A DNA stretch of 33,525 nucleotides from Actinomycetes bacterium (GCA_021852345.1 JAJZNL010000007.1:1-33525); one strand, 5' to 3'. Positions 8,105 to 16,979 are shown, counted from the first letter of the stretch. Notes: generated by a model not told the origin, from the sequence alone. Made by a program: numbers and translations.

Positions 8105-8300
8105 AAAAGAAAATTGGTACGTAAAAAAAATTGTACCAAAATGAATAAATTATTATTATAAATAATTTATAACTCAGTTCGGTTAACCTGAAATTAAAAA
8201 TATAGGGAAAAATGAGTTGCTTGAGCTGAGGCAAAATACCACCAAACGAGATATTTTTGACTTTAGAATGACCCTCTCTGAGGGTCATTTATTATTTTGA
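8105..8300 (+). ncRNA. Hairpin-rich intergenic segment ending in a terminator, possible small RNA or whiB 3' UTR
   Basis: Between whiB and the acyl-CoA dehydrogenase gene, three inverted repeats follow one another. TTGGTAC...GTACCAA lies near 8114-8140, TAAATTATT...AATAATTTA near 8147-8171, and the terminator stem at 8267-8289. No plausible protein is encoded. It could be the long 3' UTR of whiB or an independent small RNA; no strong promoter was identified inside it. Confidence 0.25.
8267..8298 (+). terminator. Rho-independent terminator
   Basis: A perfect 10-bp stem AATGACCCTC/GAGGGTCATT with loop TCT, followed by TATTATTTTG. It lies about 210 bases after whiB and upstream of the acyl-CoA dehydrogenase gene. 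Because the stem begins AAT and ends ATT, it may work on both strands. Confidence 0.75.
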
Positions 8301-8355
8301 TTCAAAATAGATTTTTTAGACCTTCCCCGATAGTTAAATTAAGTACACGTTTAAC

Positions 8356-8383
8356 TTGAGATAACTTGATTAGATAGTATATG
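8356..8383 (+). promoter_or_regulatory. Weak candidate promoter for the acyl-CoA dehydrogenase-trpD pair
   Basis: TTGAGA, 16 bases, TATATG, about 190 bases upstream of the GTG start. Matches to consensus are 5/6 and 4/6; in DNA this AT-rich, chance matches are common. Confidence 0.25.
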
Positions 8384-8570
8384 CCGACTAGATGTAGCAT
8401 TGAAATAGTATCTTTAAAGAGGTATTTCTTGTGTCATTAATTTAAAAAAACAAAGTCATCGCGAATAAGTTAAACTATTTAAATCAAATTGCCTATGGAT
8501 AAAATGTCGGATTCCTAAGCACCAATTGAGTGCCGAAAGTGTAATTAAAAGGTAAATAGAGGTTAGTTAA

Positions 8571-9740
8571 GTGGATTTTGATTTTAGTGATGAGCTATCT
8601 CAACTGCAGCTGTCGGTTAGAAAATTATGTCAAGATAAAATTAAACCTAGGGCTCGAGAGATAGATTTATCTCACGAATATCCTCAGGATATTTTTGAGG
8701 CGTTTAAGCAAGCTGATATGTTGGGTCTCTGTATTCCCGAAGAATATGGTGGATCTGGAGCGGGCATATTGGGCTTGACCATAGCAATTGAAGAAGTCGC
8801 CAAGTATTCCAATACGGCAGCTTTAATGTTATTGCTTACAAGATTGCCTACGGGTCCGATCATGATAGCTGGCAGTGAAGAACAAAAACGTCGGTTCTTG
8901 CCTGGGATAGCAACAGGGCAATCTAGAGCTGCGTTCGGACTTTCTGAGCCTCAGGCTGGCAGTGATGTTGTCGGAATGATTACAAAAGCCGATCAAGATT
9001 CTGATGGAGACTGGATATTGAACGGTACTAAATGCTGGATGTCCGGTGTGGCTCAAGCCGATTGGTACACGGTGTTTGCTAAGACCGGCGAAGTTGGTTC
9101 CAGAAAACACGGCTCCATTTCGGCTTTTATTGTGGATAGACAACTTGAGGGAGTGCGTGTCGGTCGACTCGACAAAAAAATGGGAGTTAAGGGCGTAGAC
9201 ACGGGTGAGTTAATTTTAGAAAACGTGAAAGTTCCTAAAGAAAACGTTATCGGCGAAGTCGGGGGATTCAGGTTGGCAATGCTAGGTTTGAATTCAATGC
9301 GCCCAATTGTAGCTGCACGTGGTATAGGGCTTGCAGAAGGAGCCCTTATGTATGCGATCGAATACGCAAAGGAACGCATAGCATTTTCAAAACCGCTAAG
9401 TGACAATCAAGGAATTCGGTGGGAGATAGCAAAGTTATCAACCGAAATAGAAGCAGCGCGTCTGTTAACCTACCGGGCCGCCGATTGGGCAGATAAAAAG
9501 CGATATACAAAAGAATGGGTGCCTTATTTATCTATGGCTAAATATTATGCAACTGAGCTTGCCGTTAAGGCTTCGTCAGTTGCCGTACAGATGCTGGGGG
9601 CAGCGGGATATATGGAAGATCATCTAACTGAGCTTTATTATCGGGATGCCAAGCAGTTGACGATTGTCGAAGGTACCTCTCAAATTCAACTTGGTTTAAT
9701 CGCAAAAGGTGTATTGGATAAGGATCTTTGGTGGGATTAA
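8571..9740 (+). CDS. Acyl-CoA dehydrogenase
   Basis: The 389-residue protein is a full-length member of the FAD-dependent acyl-CoA dehydrogenase family, which introduces the alpha-beta double bond in acyl-CoA and passes electrons to ETF. Visible blocks are the N-terminal helical domain, the FAD/substrate motif FGLSEPQAGSD (122-132), the beta-domain WILNGTKCWMSG (148-159), and the C-terminal YYRDAKQLTIVEGTSQIQ with the expected catalytic Glu at 367. The chain-length class cannot be told by eye. GTG at 8571 is the start, with GAGG eight bases before it. The TAA stop abuts the ATG of trpD, so the two are translationally coupled although metabolically unrelated in textbook pathways. Confidence 0.95.
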   Translation: MDFDFSDELSQLQLSVRKLCQDKIKPRAREIDLSHEYPQDIFEAFKQADMLGLCIPEEYGGSGAGILGLTIAIEEVAKYSNTAALMLLLTRLPTGPIMIAGSEEQKRRFLPGIATGQSRAAFGLSEPQAGSDVVGMITKADQDSDGDWILNGTKCWMSGVAQADWYTVFAKTGEVGSRKHGSISAFIVDRQLEGVRVGRLDKKMGVKGVDTGELILENVKVPKENVIGEVGGFRLAMLGLNSMRPIVAARGIGLAEGALMYAIEYAKERIAFSKPLSDNQGIRWEIAKLSTEIEAARLLTYRAADWADKKRYTKEWVPYLSMAKYYATELAVKASSVAVQMLGAAGYMEDHLTELYYRDAKQLTIVEGTSQIQLGLIAKGVLDKDLWWD

Positions 9741-10802
9741 ATGACCGAAATTAAGTGGAATGAAATTCTAAACAAGTTGGTATTGAATTTGGATTTATCC
9801 GAAGAAGAGGCAACATTGGCGATGGATTCGATGCTTGACGGCAGAGCCACTGACAGCCAGCTTGGAGCCTTTCTGGTAGGTTTAAAAGCCAAAGGGGAGA
9901 CTCCAGTGGAGCTAGCGGGTTTCTTAAAATCAATAATCGACAAAGGTATCCCATGCAATTATGAAGATCCGGATAGTTTGCTTGATACGTGCGGAACGGG
10001 AGGCGATAGATCTGGGACATTTAATATTTCTACAACCGCCGCACTTGTGTTAGCCGGCTGTGGGGTGAAGGTCGCCAAGCACGGCAACAGGGCTGCAACT
10101 TCAAAGTCTGGTTCGGCAGACGTTCTCGAAGCCTTAGGCGTCGCCGTGGATTTGGGCCCCGAAGGCGTTAAACGCTGTATCGATACAGCTAATATAGGAT
10201 TTTTTTTAGCACAGAAATATCATCCGGCATTTAAAAATGTTGGAATTGTTAGGAAGGAATTGGGAATTCCCACTGCCTTTAACATGCTCGGGCCAATGGC
10301 TAATCCGGCTAGGGCGTCGAATCAGTTAATCGGTGTAACATCTGAAATTATTGCAGAAAAGATTAGAGACGTGCTTGCTCTAATGGGTACAAAACGAGCC
10401 ATGATTGTAACATCTAAAGATGGGTTGGATGAGATTTCAACCGTAGATATTACTAAAGTGTTCACTCTTTCCACGATTAAAGGATTTCCCGAAAGGTCAA
10501 TATTTGAAATAGATCCTAGTAATTACGGATTTAGTCCGGCGAGTCGAACCGACTTAATGGGAGGATCTCCAGAGGAGAATGCCGACATAATATTAGATGT
10601 ATTGAAAGGATCCAAAGGACCAAAGCGGGACGTTGTTATATTGAATGCCGCTGCTGGTTTATCTATTGTAAAACAGGCAGAAGAGATTGAAGACGGACTT
10701 GAAATTGCAGCACGGTCTATCGACAGCGGTAAAGCTTTAGATGCCCTTAATCTGCTTATAAAAGTTTCAAATGAAGCATTGGCCGCAGAAGGTAGAAATT
10801 AA
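9741..10802 (+). CDS. trpD: Anthranilate phosphoribosyltransferase
   Basis: The 353-residue protein transfers phosphoribose from PRPP to anthranilate, the second dedicated step of tryptophan synthesis. The PRPP-binding CGTGGD motif is at residues 84-89. KHGNRAATSKSGSADVLEALG (about 113-133) is the conserved anthranilate/Mg region, and NMLGPMANPA and the DGLDEIS segment are also TrpD-typical. Length is normal for the family. It starts immediately after the stop of the acyl-CoA dehydrogenase gene with no independent ribosome-binding site, so translation depends on the upstream gene. No other trp gene is in the window; isolated trpD genes are common in Actinobacteria. Confidence 0.97.
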   Translation: MTEIKWNEILNKLVLNLDLSEEEATLAMDSMLDGRATDSQLGAFLVGLKAKGETPVELAGFLKSIIDKGIPCNYEDPDSLLDTCGTGGDRSGTFNISTTAALVLAGCGVKVAKHGNRAATSKSGSADVLEALGVAVDLGPEGVKRCIDTANIGFFLAQKYHPAFKNVGIVRKELGIPTAFNMLGPMANPARASNQLIGVTSEIIAEKIRDVLALMGTKRAMIVTSKDGLDEISTVDITKVFTLSTIKGFPERSIFEIDPSNYGFSPASRTDLMGGSPEENADIILDVLKGSKGPKRDVVILNAAAGLSIVKQAEEIEDGLEIAARSIDSGKALDALNLLIKVSNEALAAEGRN

Positions 10803-11257
10803 GTTTTTTTAAGCTGGTTTTTAAAGCTAGTCTTTGCATCTTGACTTAAGACTTCGCTGAGAGATAAACGGATACTTTTCGAGAAAAATTGTTAGTTTTA
10901 AAATTTACTTTTTTAAATATTTATTTTTAGAATCCAACTAGGGTAGAATTTAAAAAAATTTAAATAAAGACTCTATGCTTTTCGTCTTGCATGCATTTAT
11001 AAATAGCACTATGATAATAAGGTGTGTTAAATTGTTTAACCTTAATTTACCCAATTCAGATAATTTAAGTGTTGTAGGGTGATTTTAGGAGTATCCAATT
11101 TCATTTACTGATGTTTGTTATTTTAGAATAAATTACTGTTCTTGAAAATAGTTAAATCGTTTTAAATAATTCATTTAATTTGAAATATTATTTGACCGAA
11201 TTTAAATGTTAGACTTAATTTGTCATTGGAATAGTTGTTCAAGGAGAATGTACGCAG
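10803..11257 (+). other. AT-rich intergenic region upstream of the anchored binding protein
   Basis: About 455 bases without a gene. It contains a perfect 15-base inverted repeat GTTAAATTGTTTAAC at 11026-11040. TTGACC lies at 11192-11197 with a poor -10-like TTAATT 17 bases later. The repeat could be an operator. No clear terminator for trpD is visible. Confidence 0.4.
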
Positions 11258-12910
11258 ATGGCTCAATATAAAATAGATATTTCGGGAAAGACAGCAACCG
11301 AGAAGAAGCCGCTTTTACCGTTGAGGGGACAAAACAGAGTTATCGTTGCTGCGGGTGTTTTAATTTTGTTGATTGCCGCACTATATTTTTCACCAAAGTT
11401 AGCGGCTACTCAATCTGCTTCGGTAAATTTTACGGCGAATGGGCCAACCGCAAACCTAATTTTTCAACCTGGTAAAACAGTCGGAGGAATTTCCTGTGGG
11501 CAGGGAGTTAGGCAGGTTCCGTTTTCGAAATATTCACCTTGGTGCGAACCAGCTTGGCACGGTAACAATGGGGGAGCTACGTCAAACGGTGTAACTTCAA
11601 CAACAATAACGATAGATTACAGAGAAGCAGCTTCCGCAGATTTAAACTTGGCATATTCTATCATCCCAAAGGAGATAATTGGGACCAACACCGAAGCAAT
11701 AGACACCTTACAGGCCTATATCAATGTATTTAATAAGTATTTTGAACTTTACGGAAGACGTGTAGTCCTAAAGCCGTTTGTGGGACAGAGTGACTTCATA
11801 CAAGAAGATTTGAATGCAGATACACCTTATGCGCAAGCGGATGCAATTACTGTCGCATCGAAGCTACATTCGTTTGCGGATGTCTCTTTAATAGATTCAA
11901 CTAGCATCTACGATACCTATCTGACTCGATCGCATGTAGTGAATTTTGGAATGGGGGACCTTCCTCTAAGCTACTATATGGCTAATTACCCCTATTCGTA
12001 TACGCCATATCCCACGTGTAACCAAATGGCAGAAGGAGATGCGGCAGTTATCGGCAAGGCATTTGCAAACATTCCTGCTATCTTTGCCGGCGATCCTACT
12101 ATGCATTCTCAGCCAGGAACCATAGGGTTAGTTTACCCCGAGGGAAACTACTCTCCGCAGTGCATTGGACCGATGATAAGCATATTAAAGAATACCTATC
12201 ACGTTACACCAGCCGTAGTTGCTTCATATACGCTTGACTTTTCAACAATTGCTCAACAGGAAGCGGCAATTTTTGCACAATTTAAAGACAAGCATGTAAA
12301 TACGGTAGTTTGTGAAGGATGCGACCCTGTAGCTCCTAAGCTGTTCCTAAATTATGCCGCTCAAAATAATTACTTTCCGCAATGGTACGCCGAAGCACTT
12401 GGGGCACCGACAGGAGGCGTAGATGCATTTGGACGCGCTCTTGCCAATGGTAAACCAAACATGCCTCAATCAGAAATGTCTCACGTTGTTTTGGTCGATA
12501 GAGCCGAAGCTCCTCCGCAAGACACAGAGGCCTATCAGGTTTACCAAATGGGCAAAACCCCTGGGATGCAAATGCTGCCTGTTTATCCGCTGGCCTATGC
12601 TCAGATATTAATGTTGTTTATCGGGCTTCAGGCTGCCGGACCCAATTTAACGCCAACTACTTTTGCAGAAGGACTGGCATCTCTTCCGACCTCGCTTCCA
12701 GGCGGTGAGTTTGGACAGTGGAAGTTCGGCCCTCAGACAGTAACCCCGAGCAATACCTTCCAGTTGACTTATTGGAATCCCAATGCGACAAGCTTGTTGG
12801 ACGGTAAAAAAGGTGAATTCGTAGTTTGTAACAACGGACAGGAGTTTAACTGGAATGGAGCACCGCAACTTCCCACAGGTAAACATCTTCAGTGTTTCGG
12901 TCATAAATAA
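11258..12910 (+). CDS. Membrane-anchored type-I periplasmic-binding-protein-like (LivJ/LivK-like) protein
   Basis: The 550-residue protein has a short cytoplasmic N-terminus, one membrane segment (about residues 27-46, RVIVAAGVLILLIAALYF) and no lipobox, so it is tethered by a helix rather than lipid. The exported part opens with a roughly 60-residue Cys-containing segment. NGVTSTTITIDY then starts a type-I periplasmic-binding fold with YGRRVVLKPF, IGLVYPEGNY and VNTVVCEGCDPVAPKLF, as in Leu/Ile/Val-type receptors. Cysteines at several sites may form disulfides. No permease or ATPase is adjacent; the nearest ABC system is 7 kb away with its own LivK lipoprotein. The role may be substrate capture or sensing; ligand unknown. 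AAGGAGA 11 bases before the ATG supports the start. Confidence 0.8.
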   Translation: MAQYKIDISGKTATEKKPLLPLRGQNRVIVAAGVLILLIAALYFSPKLAATQSASVNFTANGPTANLIFQPGKTVGGISCGQGVRQVPFSKYSPWCEPAWHGNNGGATSNGVTSTTITIDYREAASADLNLAYSIIPKEIIGTNTEAIDTLQAYINVFNKYFELYGRRVVLKPFVGQSDFIQEDLNADTPYAQADAITVASKLHSFADVSLIDSTSIYDTYLTRSHVVNFGMGDLPLSYYMANYPYSYTPYPTCNQMAEGDAAVIGKAFANIPAIFAGDPTMHSQPGTIGLVYPEGNYSPQCIGPMISILKNTYHVTPAVVASYTLDFSTIAQQEAAIFAQFKDKHVNTVVCEGCDPVAPKLFLNYAAQNNYFPQWYAEALGAPTGGVDAFGRALANGKPNMPQSEMSHVVLVDRAEAPPQDTEAYQVYQMGKTPGMQMLPVYPLAYAQILMLFIGLQAAGPNLTPTTFAEGLASLPTSLPGGEFGQWKFGPQTVTPSNTFQLTYWNPNATSLLDGKKGEFVVCNNGQEFNWNGAPQLPTGKHLQCFGHK

Positions 12911-12972
12911 CTCCATATAGAAATATCTGTTAGTAAGTATGCTGCGGTGTTAGGCGCATCCTTTTGTGGGCG

Positions 12973-13587
12973 CTAGGAGCGTGGGTCAGAATTAAGTTGT
13001 CGTGATTGATAAATGTGGGCATTATAGTATGAATTTATAATCTCTTGAAATTAATTATTCTGATATTGTCGATTTCTTGGAAAACTTTGTTCTTTTAGGT
13101 TGCTATTGCTCCTAATACTTGATCTTTTCTCGGTAATTTTCTTAAGTTATGACATATTACATGCAACATCCATTCGTCTTGGGCATTAACTTCACCTCTT
13201 AGACGCAGTTGCCCTGCATTTTGTCTGACTTTCATCTGTCTAAATACCGGCTCAACTATAGCTTTTCTTCTTTTGTAGCTGTTTTGTCCTATTTTGGTAC
13301 GAAGTTTTCTTGCCATTAAGTAATGTTTGGATGCAACTTTTTTAATTCTGCCCTTTGGTGGTTTTTGCACTCTATCGTCGTGTTTTAATCTGCCGGTTGC
13401 AATTAGGTATTTAAGTTTTCAGTTTGTTCTAAGTTGCTCTCAGAGCAATAACCAGCATCTGCAAGTAATACTTTAGGGGTTTCATTGATCCCTGCTTTTC
13501 TTAAGTGGCTATTTATAATGGGCAATCATATTTTATATATACGTATTGGAAATTACCTAAACAGTAGGTTCTGACCCACGCTCCTAG
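12973..13587 (-). mobile_element. Internally deleted IS1182-family element with perfect 19-bp terminal repeats
   Basis: CTAGGAGCGTGGGTCAGAA at 12973-12991 is the exact reverse complement of 13569-13587, bounding 615 bases. Inside, the minus strand encodes pieces of an IS1182-type DDE transposase. VLLADAGYCSESNLE (about 13440-13485) carries a catalytic Asp. After a frame change and in-frame stops, the C-terminal part (13095-13370) contains RRKAIVEPVFRQMK and HVICHNLRKL. The N-terminal half of the transposase is missing. Both ends survive, so it could be mobilised in trans by a full-length relative. No target duplication was recognised. It interrupts an IS1634-like remnant at 13588. Confidence 0.85.
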
Positions 13588-13840
13588 GGAATAATTTCGG
13601 TGCTGACACTTTTATTTCGTCTGGACTGGTAACAAATGTTTCAATGTACTGGAATAGTCATTCTTCTACGTATTTCTTAAAGTGCTCTATCGGAACTTCA
13701 TAAAGATCTTTAAAATTATCCAAGTAGCCTATCGATTCAAAAGTTTTAGTTCTGGATTGTTTGGATGTGGGGTCCCAATAGTTGTTCACGACGGATAGGT
13801 ATTACCTATTGGAACTCATTCCTATTTTAAGATGCAGCAT
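13588..13840 (-). pseudogene. N-terminal remnant of an IS1634/IS4-type transposase
   Basis: From ATG at 13838-13840 the minus strand reads MLHLKIGMSSNR, a stop, then in the same frame YLSVVNNYWDPTSKQSRTKT and SIGYLDNFKDLYEVPIEHF. This is the typical N-terminal block of IS1634-like transposases (YLSIV, then SLGYLDEL, then PIAHF). A second stop follows the VEE at about 13656. The frame is cut at the IS1182-family terminus at 13587 and the remaining transposase is not present on the other side. Confidence 0.65.
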
Positions 13841-13936
13841 ATAAACTCCTAATTAGCCTGTATGCTATTACATCAATATCCGCCAGTCATTAGATCAAAT
13901 ACTTGACAAAAAATTATGCCCTTACGCTGAGCATAT

Positions 13937-15138
13937 ATGAAGAAATTCAATAATGGGAATAAAAGTAGGGATAATTTGCGCCGTTTGACAAATCGTAATT
14001 ATGCGTTTAAAATATTTAGTGTTAAAAAATTTAGTATATTTTAAAAAATTTCCCAATTGTATTAATAATTTCAGCTTTAATATTAATTAGCGGTATGACA
14101 AAACAGCTAATTAATATTTATTTATCTTCTGGCGGTTATGGTGGATCGGCTCAATCATTTTATATTGCATCTCCTACCTCTCAATTAAATTCTATTATGT
14201 TTACCGAAGGAACCAATTACGGGTGCAATTGGCAAAGCCAACAACCAATCAATGAAGTTGTAAATTTTAACTTTGGAGTTCAAGTTTTATCCAATGGGGT
14301 TTGGGGGACAAATGATTTTTATAACGGAGGCACTTTTATAAATGATAATGATATTATAAGTGCCGTAGCTAATTATGTCAACGGATGGCATTCTTGCAAT
14401 GACAATGGACACGTCCTATCGGCACTGGTAAATACAAGTAATTCTAATAGTTCGAATCAATTTGTCATTTCTGTTCAGGAAGGCTCTGGAACAAATTGGG
14501 CGAATGTTGTAAATGAATTAGCAAATTGGTCATTTAATACGTATGCAATATGGGTTCAGGGTAGTGATGATTTCGAAGAATCTGTACCTTTTTGTCAGTG
14601 TCAAGGGACAGTAGATACTTGGATTAATCAATATACAGCAACTGCTGATATTTTTTCATCACTTTGGTTTGGTGGTAGTGCCGATGGTTGTTACGGTAAT
14701 CAGTCAGACTTGTATTATTATCCTGGAGCCCAAGATTCATCTTGCAACGGCGGCTATAGCGCTCTCGGTTTATTTGATATTGCTGATGCAAACGGATGGG
14801 GGGCAATTGAGCCTCAACAGTACAATCAATCCATTAACAATGTTTACGATACAAATAATGGACAGTATTATCAATTAGAGCCAAACGCTGTTCAATGGGC
14901 AAATATAATAAACTATGGATATCAAGTAAGGGGATATGAACCGTATTTGCTTGTTACCATGACTCAAGTATTAGCTTGTGAGCAGTATCCATCGTGCCCA
15001 GGTACTGATAATTCTGGTGCGACTGCCTGGGGGCAAATGTGGGATGCATTGGCATCTGGCAACAATTATGTTGCCGGAGATGAAATTACAAATGGTATGG
15101 ATATCTTCAACTCCGACACGGACATAGGTTGGCTATAA
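13937..15138 (+). CDS. Secreted hypothetical protein, with apparent N-terminal frameshift
   Basis: The long open part (ATG 14095, 347 residues) lacks a ribosome-binding site and a complete export signal. Upstream, ATG at 13937 opens a basic frame (MKKFNNGNKSRDNLRRL) ending at TAA near 14041. Adding one T to the T-run there joins it to a hydrophobic stretch (NFPIVLIISALILISG) that leads directly into the long frame. The restored protein would be basic, hydrophobic, then extracellular, i.e. normally exported. The body is very rich in Asn, Tyr, Trp, Gln and Ser, with paired cysteines (FCQCQG, ADGCYGN). Phrases such as NTYAIWVQGSDDFEES might suggest a glycosidase-like fold, but no family is recognised. 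It lies 17 bases before the next gene. It is either a frameshifted gene, or there is a sequencing error in the homopolymer. Confidence 0.55.
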
Positions 15139-15155
15139 CAATGAGGAGAAATAAT

Positions 15156-15968
15156 ATGTTAAATAAAAGCAATAAATCTAAAAGTGTTTCAAAATTGAAT
15201 CATCTAAAGTCTGTTATTCCCATTATATTTTTAGCATTACTAATAGCGGTAACGGGTATTGGAACGGAACTAATTCCTAATAAACACGACATTAAGGCAA
15301 ATTTATCTTCAGGTAATCAGTCAACCACTACATTTGGTAATCCATATGACATCGTAACTAAATCTGGATGCCCAGTGCATCTAAATATACAGATTGATTC
15401 GCAGAAATTATATGACGGAGTTTGTAAATTAATAGCCGAAGGGAAACTGCATTATCCGCCTACATATCCAGAAGGGGATAATCATGGCTCGTTAACTCCG
15501 CCTCCAGTTACTACAACGACTTCAGCTATTACTCCAATTGTTGCAGGAGGGTTTTCGGCCGTTGCGTGTCAAGCGTTCGAACCAATGGGCATATCTCATA
15601 TTCTCATAAGTGACAATATTGAAATTAGTACTAGTCCAAATGGCGCATTTCAAACTTATAACGATGTCGTAGCCGGAGAATTTTTGTGCGCATATCCTGG
15701 ATAGTTGGGTCAATACAATAATCCGACTCAATACGGAATGGTTATCATAGATACTTCGCTAATTAAATTTGAAATAAATCATGTACCATCATCGTTAACA
15801 ATACTATTTATTGCTGATCCTGTTTTCGGTGGACCACTCACGATTACAAGTGCAAGTAATCATATATTGAATATTCAAGATGGAAGTCATAATACTTATA
15901 ATTTAGACCTTGCAAACATTAATAATTTACCTGATTTCCCTCAAATCTCATATCTTACAAGAAGTTAA
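15156..15968 (+). pseudogene. Secreted hypothetical protein interrupted by an in-frame TAG codon
   Basis: ATG at 15156, with GAGGAGA six bases upstream, opens a 182-residue frame with an N-terminal membrane/signal segment (VIPIIFLALLIAVTGIG). It ends with TAG at 15702-15704. The very next codons continue in the same frame for 87 residues (LGQYNNPTQYGMVIIDTS...) to TAA at 15966-15968, with the same composition. A Thr-rich TPPPVTTTTSAITP linker separates an N-terminal Cys-containing part from a C-terminal beta-rich part. So this is one gene of 271 codons with an amber interruption. It may be a young pseudogene, or the TAG might be read through. It appears cotranscribed with the preceding gene. 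No known domain recognised. Confidence 0.65.
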
Positions 15969-16011
15969 ATTATTTAAATTCTTGTAAAGTGAAGCCAATC
16001 CTGAATTCTAA

Positions 16012-16044
16012 ATCCAAGAGCAATATCTATCCAAGTGCAATATC
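16012..16044 (+). repeat. Direct repeat of the IS30-type end
   Basis: ATCCAAGAGCAATATC (16012-16027) and ATCCAAGTGCAATATC (16029-16044) are identical at 15 of 16 bases and lie in tandem. The second is the left terminus of the IS30 remnant. The first may be an IR-like target, since IS30 elements are known to favour insertion next to sequences resembling their own ends. Confidence 0.7.
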
Positions 16045-16434
16045 CAATAGATAAATGGTGAGCTGCGATAGTATCAATGTGAACCAAATTATCAGAAAGG
16101 ATGCACATTGAATAAATATTCACAACTCACCATTGATATACGTTATCAAATTTATGCCTTTAGGCGTAGCGGTTTGACTCAATCTGAGATTGCAAGAGAA
16201 GTTGGGGTTCATCCTTCAACTATTTGCAGAGAGTTAAAACGTAATGTCGCCGGAAAAAGATACAGACCTAAACAGGCTCAATCAATGGCTGATTCGATGA
16301 GTCTACAGTAATACAAATTCAGTAAAATTCACTCCATCAGACTGGAATCTTGTAGAAGGGCTCCTAAAAGGAAATCTATCTCCTGAATAAATTGCAACCA
16401 GAACGAATATAGAAAAAACACTTTCCATCTGTCA
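16031..16434 (+). mobile_element. IS30-family element, 5' remnant with broken transposase
   Basis: The left terminal repeat CCAAGTGCAATAT is at 16031. A TTG start at 16108, preceded by AGAAAGGA, gives MNKYSQLTIDIRYQIYAFRR and a helix-turn-helix SQSEIAREVG-type segment (GLTQSEIAREVGVHPSTICR), the IS30 DNA-binding domain. The frame stops at 16311. After a shift it resumes with SDWNLVEGLLKGNLSPE, an in-frame TAA, and IATRTNIEKTLSI, then is lost near 16434. The catalytic domain is absent. TTG-to-repeat distance (77 bases) equals that of the copy at 33415. Confidence 0.85.
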
Positions 16435-16439
16435 TTGAC

Positions 16440-16728
16440 GGCAAACGGCGGTTTTTTACCGGATCACACTCAATTCATCATTCTAGGCATATAGCTTCGA
16501 AACTCGGAATAGGAAGAACTTCTTATCTCTCACACCTCGTACTAATGCTCTGAATCCATTGAGTTTTGCATTAAATGATTCTGCAGATGCATTGGTTGAT
16601 CTATTGATGAAGTAATTCAAAATTGTGTCTTCGCGTAGTTTAATGGACTTAGCTGCAACATTAAACGATTCGATGTTTTTTGGTTCTACTTTTTCATATC
16701 ACTTGTCTAATTTGCAGGGACTATGAGA
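16440..16728 (-). mobile_element. 3' remnant of an ISL3/ISAon1-like transposase
   Basis: On the minus strand a frame ending TAG at 16483-16485 reads back through NYFINRSTNASAESFNAK, LNGFRALVRGVRDKKFFLF and RVSKLYA. This is the C-terminal end typical of ISL3-type transposases (the STNASAESFNAK block includes the catalytic Glu). A TGA replaces what is probably Trp near 16702. Beyond the stop, a GC-rich ATCCGGTAAAAAACCGCCG sequence (16447-16466) looks like the element's outer end. Only this 3' part remains, wedged between IS30 and IS256 fragments. Confidence 0.7.
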
Positions 16729-16730
16729 AA

Positions 16731-16979
16731 GATTGTGTAAACACCCTTTAGTAAAATTATAGAAAAGGAGTGTAAATGTCACTAAAACCAAACACAAGAA
16801 TAAACCCACAAATTGGTGAAGAAGAACTCGATTTGGTTGAGTTGTTCTAAGCAATGTTAAAGCCGGATATAGGTAAGGAAATCATGAACAAATCCAATCC
16901 TAAATCCATTGATGATTTAGTCGGCAAAGATGGGCTGGCCAGTAAGTTTCTAAAGCCTGGAAGAAATCAGAAAAGTTGA
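16731..16979 (+). mobile_element. 5' remnant of an IS256-family transposase
   Basis: GATTGTGTAAACACC at 16731 resembles an IS256-type terminus. ATG at 16776, with AAAGGAG upstream, reads MSLKPNTRINPQIGEEELDL up to VELF, an in-frame TAA (16848-16850), then AMLKPDIGKEIM and IDDLVGKDGLASKFLKPG, ending TGA at 16977-16979. The order resembles the N-terminal region of IS256 transposases just before the catalytic domain, which is missing. Confidence 0.6.

Noticed and set aside
8103..8288. A 61-residue minus-strand frame
   Set aside because: It covers the hairpins and terminator stem and has Phe/Ile/Tyr-rich composition expected from AT-rich non-coding DNA.
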